64,000 nt of DNA, taken from NCBI RefSeq assembly GCF_003600625.1, contig NZ_CP032489.1, positions 2,418,001-2,482,000 on the forward strand. The letters run 5' to 3'. This DNA is from Arachidicoccus soli. Lineage in GTDB: Bacteria > Bacteroidota > Bacteroidia > Chitinophagales > Chitinophagaceae. Under the pieces are notes generated by a model. That model had not been told where the DNA came from, did no database searches, and saw nothing but the letters and a program-made list of their open reading frames with translations. The position numbers and the translations under genes are program-made. Of the stretch, positions 1 to 10,200 are shown in pieces (within the stretch, counting starts at the first letter, position 1; every line of letters begins with the position of its first letter).

Positions 1-1056
1 ATTCAGAGAATCAGCGTGGACCATAGCCGCAAAGTACTGGGGGATGAAATTGGTCTATTGTTTTATGACGTAACTACTTTATATTTTGAAACAGATCATA
101 GTGATGACCTAAGAGAAAGAGGCTTTTCAAAAGACGGCAAACATGCTCAACCACAGGTAGTGCTTGGTTTACTTGTCAGCCGGGGAGGTTACCCCCTATC
201 TTATTCAATTTTTAATGGCGCACAATATGAAGGCCGCACAATGCTCCCGATTGTGGAGGACTTTGTCACACGGTTTAAATTAAATGATTTTGTCATTGTC
301 GCTGACTCTGGTTTAATGAATAAGAAAAATAAAGATCTCTTGAATTCCGCCGGCTACAAATACATTTTAGGTGCAAGAATAAAAAACGAATCCGAAAAGA
401 CCAAGGATTGGATTTTGTCATTAAACAAATCAGATGGTATATTTAATGAGAAGAAAATAAAGGGGACAAGACTTATCGTCGGTTATTCATCCAAAAGGGC
501 GAAGAAAGATAAATATAACCGGGACAAAGGCATAAAGCGATTAGAAGCTGCCTATAAAAGTGGCAAGGTCACCAAAGACCACATCAACAAACGTGGGTAC
601 AATAAGTTCCTGGAAATATCCCAGGATATAAAAGTCACCATAAGCCAAGAGAAGATCAAGGAAGATGAAAGATGGGATGGATTGAAAGGTTATATAACCA
701 ACACCGATCTGCCAGCCATGGAAGTTTATGAACAATATAATGGATTGTGGGTGATAGAAAACGCCTTTCGAGTGACCAAAGGAACCATAGAGCTGCGCCC
801 TATGTTCCATTTTACTCCAAAGAGAATTGAGGCCCACGTAACTATCTGTTTTGTGGCGTTTAAGGTATATAAGGAATTAGAGCGTATCCTAAAATTGAAG
901 GGGATTAATTTAAGTGTAGATAAAGTCCTAAATATAGCAAAAACGATCACAACAATTAAAGTGCGGTTACCGAAAAGCGATACTGTGATGACTAAAACCA
1001 TGCTGCTTACCCCAAGGCATCAATCAATAGCAGATCTAATATATTATGACATTTGA
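1..1056 (+). CDS. DDE transposase, IS1634/IS4-like (5' end outside window)
   Basis: The frame is open from base 1, so the gene starts upstream of the window; the GTG at 16 is only the first possible internal start. The visible 350 residues carry the block FYDVTTLYFET near the start, a second aspartate block VADSGLMNKKN, and the C-terminal WVIENAFRVTKGTIELRP stretch with the glutamate followed by R and K expected of the third catalytic acid of IS4/IS1634-type DDE enzymes. The enzyme would cut and paste its own element. The active-site segments visible look intact. It ends with TGA just inside the IS end. Family assignment (IS1634 versus a related IS4 subgroup) is from motif appearance only. 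Confidence 0.85.
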   Translation: MQRISVDHSRKVLGDEIGLLFYDVTTLYFETDHSDDLRERGFSKDGKHAQPQVVLGLLVSRGGYPLSYSIFNGAQYEGRTMLPIVEDFVTRFKLNDFVIVADSGLMNKKNKDLLNSAGYKYILGARIKNESEKTKDWILSLNKSDGIFNEKKIKGTRLIVGYSSKRAKKDKYNRDKGIKRLEAAYKSGKVTKDHINKRGYNKFLEISQDIKVTISQEKIKEDERWDGLKGYITNTDLPAMEVYEQYNGLWVIENAFRVTKGTIELRPMFHFTPKRIEAHVTICFVAFKVYKELERILKLKGINLSVDKVLNIAKTITTIKVRLPKSDTVMTKTMLLTPRHQSIADLIYYDI

Positions 1057-1090
1057 TAATGTATTGTTTCGGGGTGTCCCAGTGTCAAAG
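1..1090 (+). mobile_element. Insertion sequence, right-hand part
   Basis: Transposase plus about 35 bp of downstream sequence. The outer end is probably near the GGGGTGTCCCAGTG stretch at 1073-1086, because reading of the neighbouring minus-strand gene becomes implausible from there. The other terminal repeat and the target duplication lie outside the window, so the exact end is an estimate. Confidence 0.6.
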
Positions 1091-2292
1091 TCAGGAATCA
1101 GGTTATCTTCCAGTGATGCTTTTGAAAATACAGTAAACACTTCAGAAAAAACAGTTAGCAGCTCATCCCTTTTTTCGGAATGACGAACTACCATTTGGCA
1201 AAATGCTTCTGAGATCGCCGACTTACAATAGGTATTTACTCCTGGCTGCAATAGAAAGTCTTTAAGTATTGCTGTATTATTAAATCCCAAGCCATAAAAA
1301 CATTGCCAAAGAGTTACTGTAATATGGTCGCCTAACCAGAATTCTACCAATTCATCATCGTATTTTAAAAAAGAAATAATCTTTGGCAGACTCTCAGCAG
1401 CATTTAATTCTTTTAATAAAAAGAGTGCGTGTAAAACAAAACTATGGGTTTCTTCCTGCCAACCCAACGCATCAAAATAATCATATCGTTCAACAGCATC
1501 TTCCAATATTTTTTCAAGGTCTTCAACAAGTGAAACCCGCGGCAGGGCGAAAATCCCCTTTAACTTCTCATGCGATATGGCTATGCCAAAATGATAGAGA
1601 TCTTGTATTTCAGTATGATTAAATGTAGGTGCCACTCTTGTTTGTAATTTCGGGGTCAATTTCATCGCGATAGTAGAAATTTTTTGTTTTCTTTCTTCTT
1701 CAATTCGCGCCGCCGCATTTTTCATTCGCAATTGAAATAAAAAGGATTCTGCTTCCTCCGTATCATGGTGATCGGGCGCAATTTCATAAAGTATTTCAAA
1801 TCTATTTTCCGCCAATTCTAAATTTTCTATTGCAGCATAATAACGTATGGCTAATTTATAGAAACTAGTGACCTCCGAGAGATGAAACAAATCTCTATCG
1901 GGATATAATGCCTTAATTTCCATTGCTTCGCCTATTATTTGGGGCACTTTGTTGAATTCTTTTTTATCAATAAAGTAATTTGCCCGATTTATTAGGCCAA
2001 ACAGATACCCAGGATGCTCGACAAGAATCCATTGATTTACCTCAATGGCTTTTTCTTTTTTCCCCTGAACATTATAAGCCACCGACAAATAATTCTTCAA
2101 TATAGGCACAGTTGGGTATTGAACAATAAGTTGGGTGAGTTCACCAATTATTCTTTTATTATTTTTATCTTGTATTGCAACATACAAGCTTTCAAACATT
2201 TTTTCCAATTCTGGGGTGACTCCATAGCGTTTGTTTTGAAATTGCGCATCTGTAGTAATGTTGTACCCATTTACTTTATATTGATTTTTCAT
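1036..2292 (-). CDS. TPR-type repeat protein, 3' end replaced by IS
   Basis: A 418-residue soluble protein without signal peptide. The first 180 residues form helical pairs of TPR character (for example around 35-70, with alternating small and aromatic residues); the rest is helical and unrecognised. The last 15 or so codons are read from the IS end on the opposite strand (residues after IPDFD), and the frame stops inside the transposase gene, so the native C-terminus has been lost or displaced by the insertion. Function is unknown; TPR folds usually mediate protein contacts. A possible TAAATTTG promoter box lies 150 bp upstream. It may still be translated as a chimeric protein, so it is listed as a gene rather than a pseudogene. 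Confidence 0.6.
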   Translation of the reverse strand: MKNQYKVNGYNITTDAQFQNKRYGVTPELEKMFESLYVAIQDKNNKRIIGELTQLIVQYPTVPILKNYLSVAYNVQGKKEKAIEVNQWILVEHPGYLFGLINRANYFIDKKEFNKVPQIIGEAMEIKALYPDRDLFHLSEVTSFYKLAIRYYAAIENLELAENRFEILYEIAPDHHDTEEAESFLFQLRMKNAAARIEEERKQKISTIAMKLTPKLQTRVAPTFNHTEIQDLYHFGIAISHEKLKGIFALPRVSLVEDLEKILEDAVERYDYFDALGWQEETHSFVLHALFLLKELNAAESLPKIISFLKYDDELVEFWLGDHITVTLWQCFYGLGFNNTAILKDFLLQPGVNTYCKSAISEAFCQMVVRHSEKRDELLTVFSEVFTVFSKASLEDNLIPDFDTGTPRNNTLSNVIIY

Positions 2293-2827
2293 CTTATATC
2301 ATTATTTATTTTTTCCCAATTTTTCAACAAACGCTTTTCAAGATATATATCAATTGAACATGATTCCGAGGATTAACATCTTTCAAAAATGTTTAAAAAG
2401 CAAAGCTATACAATAGACAATAAACTTTACCCATGGCTGCATGCAAATTTATTTGCTTCGTACAATGAATAATCCCCACAAGTCGTCAAATGCTTACTGA
2501 GAATATCTATTGCCATCCTCCTTGTATTTCGCTTATCCAATTGATTTAATCAAATTATTTGCCAGCGAAACTATAAATATTCATACCATAACTGTTCAAA
2601 AAAATGATTGAATCGTATGCAAGGATCTCTTTAGTGGAACGTAGGAATACAAGTGAATTGGAAAGGCAAATAAATGTTTATATAGTTGAATGAATAAGTT
2701 TTTCAGAATTGCAGATTGAATAGCAGCTAAGAAGGCTTCTATTAGACATGGTGGGAGATTATATGATTATTTTGCCATAGGCTCCCTAAGCGGATTTCCT
2801 AAAGCGGCATGGCTGAACGAATGGAAC
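2293..2827. other. Intergenic gap without recognisable gene
   Basis: 535 bp, AT-rich, no convincing reading frame on either strand. It holds a minus-strand TAAATTTG box (2444-2451), which lies inside the small palindrome GCAAATTTATTTGC at 2443-2456, and could drive the TPR gene. Nothing else was recognised. Confidence 0.5.
2444..2451 (-). promoter_or_regulatory. Possible -7 box TAAATTTG
   Basis: Matches the Bacteroidota TAnnTTTG consensus on the minus strand about 150 bp before the TPR gene. No well-spaced -33 TTG was seen. Confidence 0.25.
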
Positions 2828-3415
2828 CTATCTAAGCGCATCTAATTTCTGCAAGACATGCTCCTTCAACTCCGGAAAAAACCCTCGATAGCATTTCCCC
2901 AAAAAAGGTATATTCTTTTCAAATAATGGAGCGACATTAATGGTATTGTCAAGGTATTTGGCTCGTTTCAGAACACTCATAAAACTTTTTTCGATTTGAG
3001 CAATAAAACGGTAATTGTACAGCCAATCATATTGCCGCATATAAGGAAAAAGTTGTGCAAATTTTTCAGGAAACCATTGCTCATTTTGCGCCAAAGAAAG
3101 GTAAGTATTTTTCGAAAACAATTGCCAGTCTCCTGGCGAGTGTTCATGTATGTCATTGGCCAAAAAATAATCGAAGGCCACATCTACAAAAGCACCAGAA
3201 TATAACCCTACCAAAGGTTTGAAGACTTGTTTCGCTTCAGAGACAATCGGGTGCGCATCAGTAAATGTATCAATTTCCCGATGCAGCATGATACCTCTTT
3301 TTATGCCTTCGGGATAATTATCTTTCTGTTTTCCTTTCACAAAATCGCCGATCATATTTCCGACCAAAATATCATCATTATTAAAAGAAAGATATGCGTG
3401 CGCGAGAAAGTTCAT
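2828..3415 (-). CDS. acpH: Acyl carrier protein phosphodiesterase (AcpH/DUF479 family)
   Basis: Predicted to remove the 4'-phosphopantetheine arm from holo-acyl carrier protein in the cytoplasm, an HD-like metal-dependent hydrolysis. At 195 residues it has the normal family length. The family signature is clear: MNFLAHAYLS at the N-terminus, GNMIGDFVKG at 19-28 (metal-ligand Asp24), LHREIDTFTDAHP at 44-56 and the VDVAFDYFLA block further on. Start ATG is fixed by the conserved MNFLAH. The gene follows the FAD oxidoreductase by 40 bp on the same strand, so the two probably share a transcript. Many Bacteroidota keep this gene although the physiological substrate there is little studied. Confidence 0.88.
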   Translation of the reverse strand: MNFLAHAYLSFNNDDILVGNMIGDFVKGKQKDNYPEGIKRGIMLHREIDTFTDAHPIVSEAKQVFKPLVGLYSGAFVDVAFDYFLANDIHEHSPGDWQLFSKNTYLSLAQNEQWFPEKFAQLFPYMRQYDWLYNYRFIAQIEKSFMSVLKRAKYLDNTINVAPLFEKNIPFLGKCYRGFFPELKEHVLQKLDALR

Positions 3416-3455
3416 CTTGTAACTTTTAGTTCAAGGAGCAATAACTAAGCTTCAT

Positions 3456-5063
3456 TTATTGAGCATCCAGTTTTTTATCAAAAACATTTCGACATATAGC
3501 CTCTACTACCCTTTCTCCATCCATAGCAGCGCTGATAATACCTCCGGCATAACCCGCACCTTCACCACAAGGATACATATTTTCAATTTGTGGATGTTGC
3601 AATGTTTCACTATCGCGTGGAATACGTACAGGCGAAGAAGTCCGGCTTTCCGTAGCCACGATAACTGCATCATTGGAATAATAACCATGCATTCTTTTAC
3701 CAAAGGCCTTAAAGGCATCTTTTAAAGTTTGGGTAATAAAAGAAGGGAATATATTCTTTAATTCGATTGGCTGCAGACCAGGTATATAGCTATTTTGGGG
3801 TAAATTAACAGATTTCTTATCCGTGCAAAAATCAATCATTCGCTGCGCAGGTGCTACAAAATTTCCCCCGCCCGCCTCAAAGCATTTCTGTTCAATTCGT
3901 TGTTGAAATTTCATCAGTAGCAATGGATCGGAGGCATCGGGTTTATCCTCTTTGAAATAATGCAAAGCATCTTCCAGATTCACTTGCACTACCATTCCGC
4001 TGTTAGCAAAAGGATTGTTACGTTTACTTGGACTCCAACCGTTTACCACCAATTCACCGGGAGCCGTAGCAGCCGGAGCAATAATACCACCGGGGCACAT
4101 ACAAAAGCTAAAGACACCTCTTCCATTTACCTGCTCTACCAAGCTGTAGGATGCAGGCGGCAAAAAGTTTGCTTCAATTTCTGAGGCTGTACAATGATAT
4201 TGTATTTGATTAATCAATGCTTGCGGATGTTCAACGCGTACCCCAAGTGCAAATGGTTTAGCTTCAATTAAGATATTTTTTTTGTGCAATAGTTCAAAAA
4301 TATCACGCGCAGAATGACCAGTAGCTAAAACAACCGCAGCGGCTGAAAAGCTGTCCCCATCCGCCGTTTGAACAGATTTTATTTGGCCATTCAACAGCTC
4401 AAAGTCAATCACTTTTTTTTCAAATAAAAACTGACCGCCTGCAGCAAGTATCGCCTCACGCATAGCAACCATAATTTGCGGTAATTTGTTGGTACCAATA
4501 TGTGGATGTGCTTCATATAAGATTTTTTCCTCGGCACCGAATTGCACAAATATATTTAAGACCCTATCAATACTGCCACGCTTGTTGCTACGTGTGTATA
4601 GTTTACCATCGCTGTAAGTACCCGCACCGCCTTCACCAAAACAATAATTGCTTTCGGGATTGACCACACCTTTCTTATTGAGCTCCGCCAAGTCCCTCCG
4701 GCGAGATTTTACATCTTTTCCTCTTTCTAGGATAATGGGCTGGATGCCTTGTTCTATTAATTTAAGCGCCGCGAATAATCCGGCAGGGCCTGCGCCAATT
4801 ACAATTACCTTCTTAGAACTATGTCTTACATCTTTTAAACCTACTTCAGTGATGGTTCTGCGCAGATAAGGTTCCTGCACAAACACACTCAGCATAAGAT
4901 TTACCCAGACCTGCCGGCTGCGGGCATCTAAAGATTTTTTCAGGATTGTAAAGCCGGAAATATTTCCCGGGTTTTGTGAAATACTTTCAGCAATTTTTTG
5001 ACGAATAATTTTTTCATCATTTGCTTCCAAGGGTTTTAGCCGGAGTTGTACTTTTTGTTGCAT
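3456..5063 (-). CDS. FAD-dependent oxidoreductase (COG2509-type)
   Basis: A 535-residue cytoplasmic flavoprotein. An 80-residue N-terminal domain of the kind preceding this family leads into the dinucleotide-binding motif VIGAGPAGLFAALKL at about 88-102, followed by the family signature CFGEGGAGTYSDGKL and a second nucleotide-contact segment VVLATGHSARD. The C-terminus has the GEGAGYAGGI loop that closes over FAD. The physiological substrate of this family is not established. It lies upstream of acpH with 40 bp between them, an arrangement suggesting an operon. Start ATG at 5063 keeps the conserved N-terminal domain. A TAGTTTTG box lies about 140 bp upstream. Confidence 0.88.
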   Translation of the reverse strand: MQQKVQLRLKPLEANDEKIIRQKIAESISQNPGNISGFTILKKSLDARSRQVWVNLMLSVFVQEPYLRRTITEVGLKDVRHSSKKVIVIGAGPAGLFAALKLIEQGIQPIILERGKDVKSRRRDLAELNKKGVVNPESNYCFGEGGAGTYSDGKLYTRSNKRGSIDRVLNIFVQFGAEEKILYEAHPHIGTNKLPQIMVAMREAILAAGGQFLFEKKVIDFELLNGQIKSVQTADGDSFSAAAVVLATGHSARDIFELLHKKNILIEAKPFALGVRVEHPQALINQIQYHCTASEIEANFLPPASYSLVEQVNGRGVFSFCMCPGGIIAPAATAPGELVVNGWSPSKRNNPFANSGMVVQVNLEDALHYFKEDKPDASDPLLLMKFQQRIEQKCFEAGGGNFVAPAQRMIDFCTDKKSVNLPQNSYIPGLQPIELKNIFPSFITQTLKDAFKAFGKRMHGYYSNDAVIVATESRTSSPVRIPRDSETLQHPQIENMYPCGEGAGYAGGIISAAMDGERVVEAICRNVFDKKLDAQ

Positions 5064-5204
5064 GCTATAAGTTAGGTTTTTATCCTAAAAATTATATTCA
5101 ATTCATCTTTATCATAGCCTCAAGACTATCCATATCAGCCTATAGGCGATTCAATAAAAGAGTTTAGAGGATCAAAGGTCAGCTTTTTATCCTAAAGAAA
5201 ACAG

Positions 5205-5212
5205 CAAAACTA
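5205..5212 (-). promoter_or_regulatory. Possible -7 box TAGTTTTG
   Basis: Consensus-matching minus-strand box about 140 bp upstream of the FAD oxidoreductase gene; no clear -33 element. Confidence 0.3.
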
Positions 5213-5267
5213 AAGATATATAGAAGGGCACTAAAGAGGAGGCTCCAATTAAAACAGGTAGGTGAAC

Positions 5268-5297
5268 AAAAAATGGCTGGAAATTTTTCCAACCATT
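5268..5297 (-). terminator. Rho-independent terminator
   Basis: Read on the minus strand: stem AATGGTTGGAA / TTCCAGCCATT (one G-U pair) with a 4-base loop and a following T run. It lies 25 bp after the beta-barrel gene. Confidence 0.75.
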
Positions 5298-5321
5298 CTC
5301 TGTTTTATCATTCACAAAAAA

Positions 5322-5981
5322 CTAAAATCTTACACCGGCAGTAATAAAGAAACCACTGTTGGTCACTCTAGAATTATCGCTTACGCCGCCATTATTCACA
5401 TTTAAAAATCCAAACTGATAGCGTGCAGAAAGTCCAAATTTAGGACCGGGAGTACCATTGTTGGGAAAATAATATTCCAATCCAACTACACCGGAGATAT
5501 CACTTCTCTTCCAATCGGAAGTTACATCCGCCTTTCCATAATTGTTCTTAAAGGACCCTGTCGGAGCGATATTAGCGTTTAATAAGTAGCCGTATTGTGG
5601 GCCAAATAATATGCCCAATCCGGAAAATGGTTCACTATATTTAAACAACAAAGGCACACTCAGATAATTCATATTTAAATTTTTCTTACCGGAATAAATC
5701 TGATCATCAGAATAAGTCGTCCCCATATTACTATAGGTTATTTCGGGTTGAAAATACCAACCATAGCTAATAGGTGCAATTACGGAGATACCTGCTATTC
5801 CGCCTGCCTTGGCATTATCAGAATAAGCATTGCCGTATGGATCAGAAACAATTTGATTCGCTAAGGATAATCCACCAAATAATCCTATTCTGGTTTTTTC
5901 TATAACCGTATTGCCTTTACGTATTTGTGCAAATGATGCTGAAGTAATTAAGCTTAGAATAACCACTAATACTTTTTTCAT
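5322..5981 (-). CDS. Outer-membrane beta-barrel protein (PorT-like)
   Basis: 219 residues with a clear Sec signal peptide (residues 1-18, cleavage after SFA before QIRKG). The mature part alternates hydrophobic and polar residues in short strands with glycine/asparagine-rich turns and ends GFFITAGVRF, with the terminal phenylalanine typical of outer-membrane barrels. It resembles the outer-membrane beta-barrel (OMP_b-brl/PorT) families common in Bacteroidota, often with unknown role. The gene stands alone: a terminator follows it and no partner is close enough for an operon. Specific function cannot be deduced. Confidence 0.8.
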   Translation of the reverse strand: MKKVLVVILSLITSASFAQIRKGNTVIEKTRIGLFGGLSLANQIVSDPYGNAYSDNAKAGGIAGISVIAPISYGWYFQPEITYSNMGTTYSDDQIYSGKKNLNMNYLSVPLLFKYSEPFSGLGILFGPQYGYLLNANIAPTGSFKNNYGKADVTSDWKRSDISGVVGLEYYFPNNGTPGPKFGLSARYQFGFLNVNNGGVSDNSRVTNSGFFITAGVRF

Positions 5982-6086
5982 TCTTTATAATTTTAATAGT
6001 GTAAATATAAAACAAACACTTTCATAGTTGGAATAAATAAATAGATTTAAGTTTAATGGAATATTAAAAATTTGGAAATAATTATT

Positions 6087-7064
6087 TTAGATTACCAGCA
6101 AACTACAGCCACGTATATCGCTATTGTCCAATCTGCCCCAAACCTCAAAGTAATCCTTTTCAATGACACCCACATCATCGGTCGCGATAAATGCACAACT
6201 ATATATGTTGGCCATATCGATAATATTTAACAAGCCTTTGCCATTAGAACGAATAGAAAGAGGATCCGTTTCGTCACGTACCAAAACCCTCATCCAGGCA
6301 GGGCATTTATATTTTCCATCCCCGGCGGAATAGGCTTGGCTTAAAAGTTCCGTCATCCCATATTCAGAATGAATCTGTTGAACACCAAGATTCTTAGTCA
6401 GTATCGCATGGACTTCTGCTCTAGTCATTTCTTTTTTCCGGCCTTTCATACCGCCGGTATCCATCACCACCGTATGCTTTAATTGCATGGGAAACTGTTC
6501 TGCAAAGTCAAGTAAGGCAAAAGTGACCCCCAGTAAAAGGGTCTTTTGCTTTTTGCTTTCCAATTCTTTTAGTAGTTGAGCCAATTCTTCAAAATTGTAC
6601 AGATAAAAGCCGCTTTTTTCATGACCGGAAAGACCGATTAAGTCGTTTGCCATTTTTATTAAGGAAGAATTTTTTCTTTCAAGATAAGCGGGGAGCAATC
6701 CAATAATACAGTAATCCCGGATATCCCCATAAAACTGCTCAAAGGCTTTTGCAAAGCTTTGTTCATAAATTTTAGCTTCTTTAACCAAGTGTCGGCTATT
6801 GATGCTTTGTGTAGTACCACTGCTTTCAAAAATTAATGCAGGTTCAAATTCACCGCACACGATTTTGTGTGTTTTAAAAAAAGAGATAGGCAAAAAGGGA
6901 ATATCCAGAATTGCTTTTATCTCGCTTAGCTTAACACCTAAGGCATCACACCAGTCTTTATATACTTTATTTTCAGCGTACTGAAAACGAAAAAGTGCAA
7001 AAATGTCAGCATCCTCTATTTTCTCCTTCGAAAAGATTTTTTCAGCAAAATTCTGTTTCACCAT
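6087..7064 (-). CDS. LuxE/PaaK-like acyl-protein synthetase
   Basis: An adenylate-forming enzyme of the LuxE family, 325 residues from the ATG at 7064 (a TTG three codons earlier is also possible). The nucleotide-binding loop FESSGTTQS (about residues 80-88) is the family hallmark, and the HTVVMDTGGMKGRKKEMT and SEYGMTELLSQAY blocks match the later ANL core motifs. LuxE proteins activate fatty acids and transfer them to an enzyme cysteine; here there is no luxCD or luciferase, so it is one of the orphan Bacteroidota members whose substrate is unknown. It is a lone gene, divergent from the tricorn-like protease gene. Confidence 0.8.
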   Translation of the reverse strand: MVKQNFAEKIFSKEKIEDADIFALFRFQYAENKVYKDWCDALGVKLSEIKAILDIPFLPISFFKTHKIVCGEFEPALIFESSGTTQSINSRHLVKEAKIYEQSFAKAFEQFYGDIRDYCIIGLLPAYLERKNSSLIKMANDLIGLSGHEKSGFYLYNFEELAQLLKELESKKQKTLLLGVTFALLDFAEQFPMQLKHTVVMDTGGMKGRKKEMTRAEVHAILTKNLGVQQIHSEYGMTELLSQAYSAGDGKYKCPAWMRVLVRDETDPLSIRSNGKGLLNIIDMANIYSCAFIATDDVGVIEKDYFEVWGRLDNSDIRGCSLLVI

Positions 7065-7070
7065 ATGATG

Positions 7071-7078
7071 CAAAATTA
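7071..7078 (-). promoter_or_regulatory. -7 box TAATTTTG directly before the LuxE-like gene
   Basis: Perfect TAnnTTTG match that ends six bases before the ATG at 7064. A TTTG that could serve as -33 element lies at 7101-7104. If used, the transcript would begin at or very near the start codon. Confidence 0.45.
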
Positions 7079-7256
7079 ATCAATTGCTTTTCTTTTTACA
7101 CAAATAAAGAAGAAATTGAAGGAGGGTTGCTCAAGAGTCATTTAATTATAAATTACCATTCATCATTTTCTCCTATCCTCTATTTAAGAAAAAACTAACT
7201 TTATAGCCAAATTCTGTAATAACGATACTTTCGATTCTAACACTAAACTAAAAAAG

Positions 7257-10200
7257 ATGAAAAAACAACTGCTATTACTGGCATTCCTATTTCCAGTTGT
7301 CATGGCATTCTCTCAGATTACGCCCTTATGGATGCAAACGCCTTCCATTTCTCCGGATGGAAAAACAATTGCCTTTGAATACAAAGGGCATTTATATACA
7401 GTAAATGCAACGGGAGGAACGGCGCAACCACTCACTATTGAGGCCTCTCATGACATGATGCCCGTATGGAGCCATGATGGAAAATATATTGCTTTTGCCA
7501 GTGACCGCTATGGCAATTTTGACGTTTATATCATGCCTGCAAAAGGCGGAACAGCCAAGCGTCTCACTTTTTTTAGCGGCAATGATTATCCCTATGACTT
7601 TTCGCCGGATGATCAAACAGTTCTCTTCGCATCCGCACGTAATGCACCAGCGAAGAGTGTACGCTTCAGTATTGCTCTTTTTAAGAATATTTATAGTATT
7701 CCTGTAACTGGTGGAAGGCCCCTGTTGATTAGCGCCGCAGGTATGGAAAATGCACACTATAATAGTAATGGCAGCGAGATCGTGTTTGAAGATATTAAAG
7801 GATACGAAGATGCCTTTCGCAAACACGCTACTTCAGCCGTCACTAGAGACATTTGGATCATGAACCTTGCCAATAATACTTATCGTAAAATAAGTGATTT
7901 TAAAGGCGAAGACCGCAACCCGGTATTTAGTAAAGATGATAAGACCATCTATTATTTAAGTGAGAAAAGCGGCACACTCAATGTCTATAGCACAGGTGTC
8001 AATTCTAATGCCGAAGAAAAACAACTAACCAGTTTCAAAGAGAATCCGGTAAGATATCTTAGTAGTTCTGAGAACAACACTTTATGCTTTACCTGGAACG
8101 GGGAAATTTATACATTGAACGGCAACGGTACACCACAAAAAGTAGCCATTCAAATTAATAATGATGGTGGTGACAATGTAGAAAAGAAATTGCATATTGG
8201 CGGAAACGTTAGTGAGTTTGCCGTAAGCCCCAATGGCAAAGAAGTAGCATTTGTGAACCGCGGTGAAATATTTGTTGCGGCTGTTGAAAATGGAGAGACC
8301 AAACGTATCACCAACACACCACAACAAGAAAGAATGGTGCAATGGAGTCCCGATGGCAGAAGTCTTATTTACGCAACTGAACGCGGCGATAGCTGGGATA
8401 TTTACAAAACATCTATTGTAAGAAAAGATGAACCCTATTTTTACGCATCTACCATCCTGAAAGAAGAACCTGTCATCGCTACAGATAAGGATGAATACCA
8501 ACCCAAATATTCACCCGACGGTAAAGAGATCGCCTATATAGAAGAGCGTAATATTTTGAAGGTATATAACATTGCCACGAAAAAAACAATAACGCTTTTA
8601 CCTCCAGGGCATAACTATTCCTATTCCGATGGAGATTGGGATTTCTCCTGGAGCCCGGATAGCAAATGGATTATTACTGATGATGAAAATGGCTATTTTG
8701 CATCAAGCAATGCAGCTTTAATTAAAGCCGACGGTTCACAGAAGATCATTTATCCTGTAAGCAGCGGTTTTGGTGAGACCAATAATAAATGGGAAATGGG
8801 CGGTAAAATGCTGACCTGGGAAAGTGATAAGCTAGGCCGTAAATCCCTCGCCGATCAAGGCAGCCGGGAAGTAGATATCTATGGTGTATTTCTGGATAAA
8901 AAAGCATACAATGAATTTATGCTCAGCAAAGAGGATTTTGCTTTATTAAAAGATAAAGAGAAAAACGGGGATACCACTAAAACAAAGGCTGATGACACCA
9001 AAACAGCAGCCGTAAAAACCAAAACGGATAAAAAGCTTGCTGACAAAGACTCTACAAAAGAATTAAAACTAGACCTTACAGACCTGGAGAACAGAGAAGT
9101 GCGCTTAACCATCAATAGTTCTTCCATCAGTGATTATGCTTTAAATAATGATGGTTCAAAAGTATATTACCTGGCTGCCTTTGAAAAAGGCTATGACCTT
9201 TGGGTAACTGAACCACGTACGCATGACACTAGAATATTAGCGAAGCTCAGTGGCTCCCCCAGTAGTTTAGAAATAAGTAAAGACGGGAAAAGTCTATTCT
9301 TAAGTTCGGGTGGCGGGTTACTGAAGGTAGATGCCGAATCCGGGAAAATAACACCCGTCAAGATAGATGGAACCATGTTATTAGATGCCTCAGCAGAACG
9401 TACCTATATTTTTGAGCATGCTTGGCGACAAGTAAAGAAGAAGTTATATGATCCAAAACTAGGTAATGTAAACTGGGGTAATTACAAAAAAGTATATGCC
9501 CGTTTCCTACCCCATATCAACAATAATTATGATTTTCAAATATTGTTAAGCGAGCTGTTAGGTGAACTCGACGTTTCTCACTCAGGCGGACGCTATTACC
9601 CCAATAATCAAAATGGTGACAAAACAGCGGCCTTAGGGTTACTTTATGACGAAACATATAAAGGTGATGGGGTAAAAATAACAGAAGTAATTGCAGGAGG
9701 CCCTATTGACCTTGCCAAAAGCAAAATAAAACCCGGAGATATCCTGGAAGCAATTGACGGGGCGCCCATTACATCTAATACCAATTGGAATGAGCTATTA
9801 AACAATAAAGAAGGGAAAAACACATTACTCTCCTTCTCTGGTTCAGCGGGTAAATGGGATGAGGTTATCCGCCCCATTTCACTGGGCGATGAATCCGGTC
9901 TTATGTACAAGCGTTGGACAAAAATCATGGAGAAAATGGTCGATAGATTAAGCGGTGGAAAGATTGGCTATGTACATGTCGAAGGCATGAACGATGGTAG
10001 CTTCCGGGAAACTTTTGATAGAGTGATGGGTAAAGACAGGGATAAAAAAGCACTCATTGTAGATACGAGATTCAATGGAGGCGGATGGCTGCACGATGAT
10101 TTAGTCACCTTCCTGTCGGGAAAAAGCTATTTAAAATTTGCCCCGCAAGGGAATTTATTAAAAAGTGGTGAGCCTATGAATAAGTGGCAGAAACCAAGTT

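Noticed and set aside
6087-7064. Bioluminescence operon
   Set aside because: Only a LuxE-like gene is present; no luciferase, reductase or acyltransferase nearby.
7392-7826. Long reverse-strand frame inside the tricorn-like gene
   Set aside because: A shadow of the true gene; no family features and no start context. The same holds for similar opposite-strand frames in susC, susD, rpsA and others.
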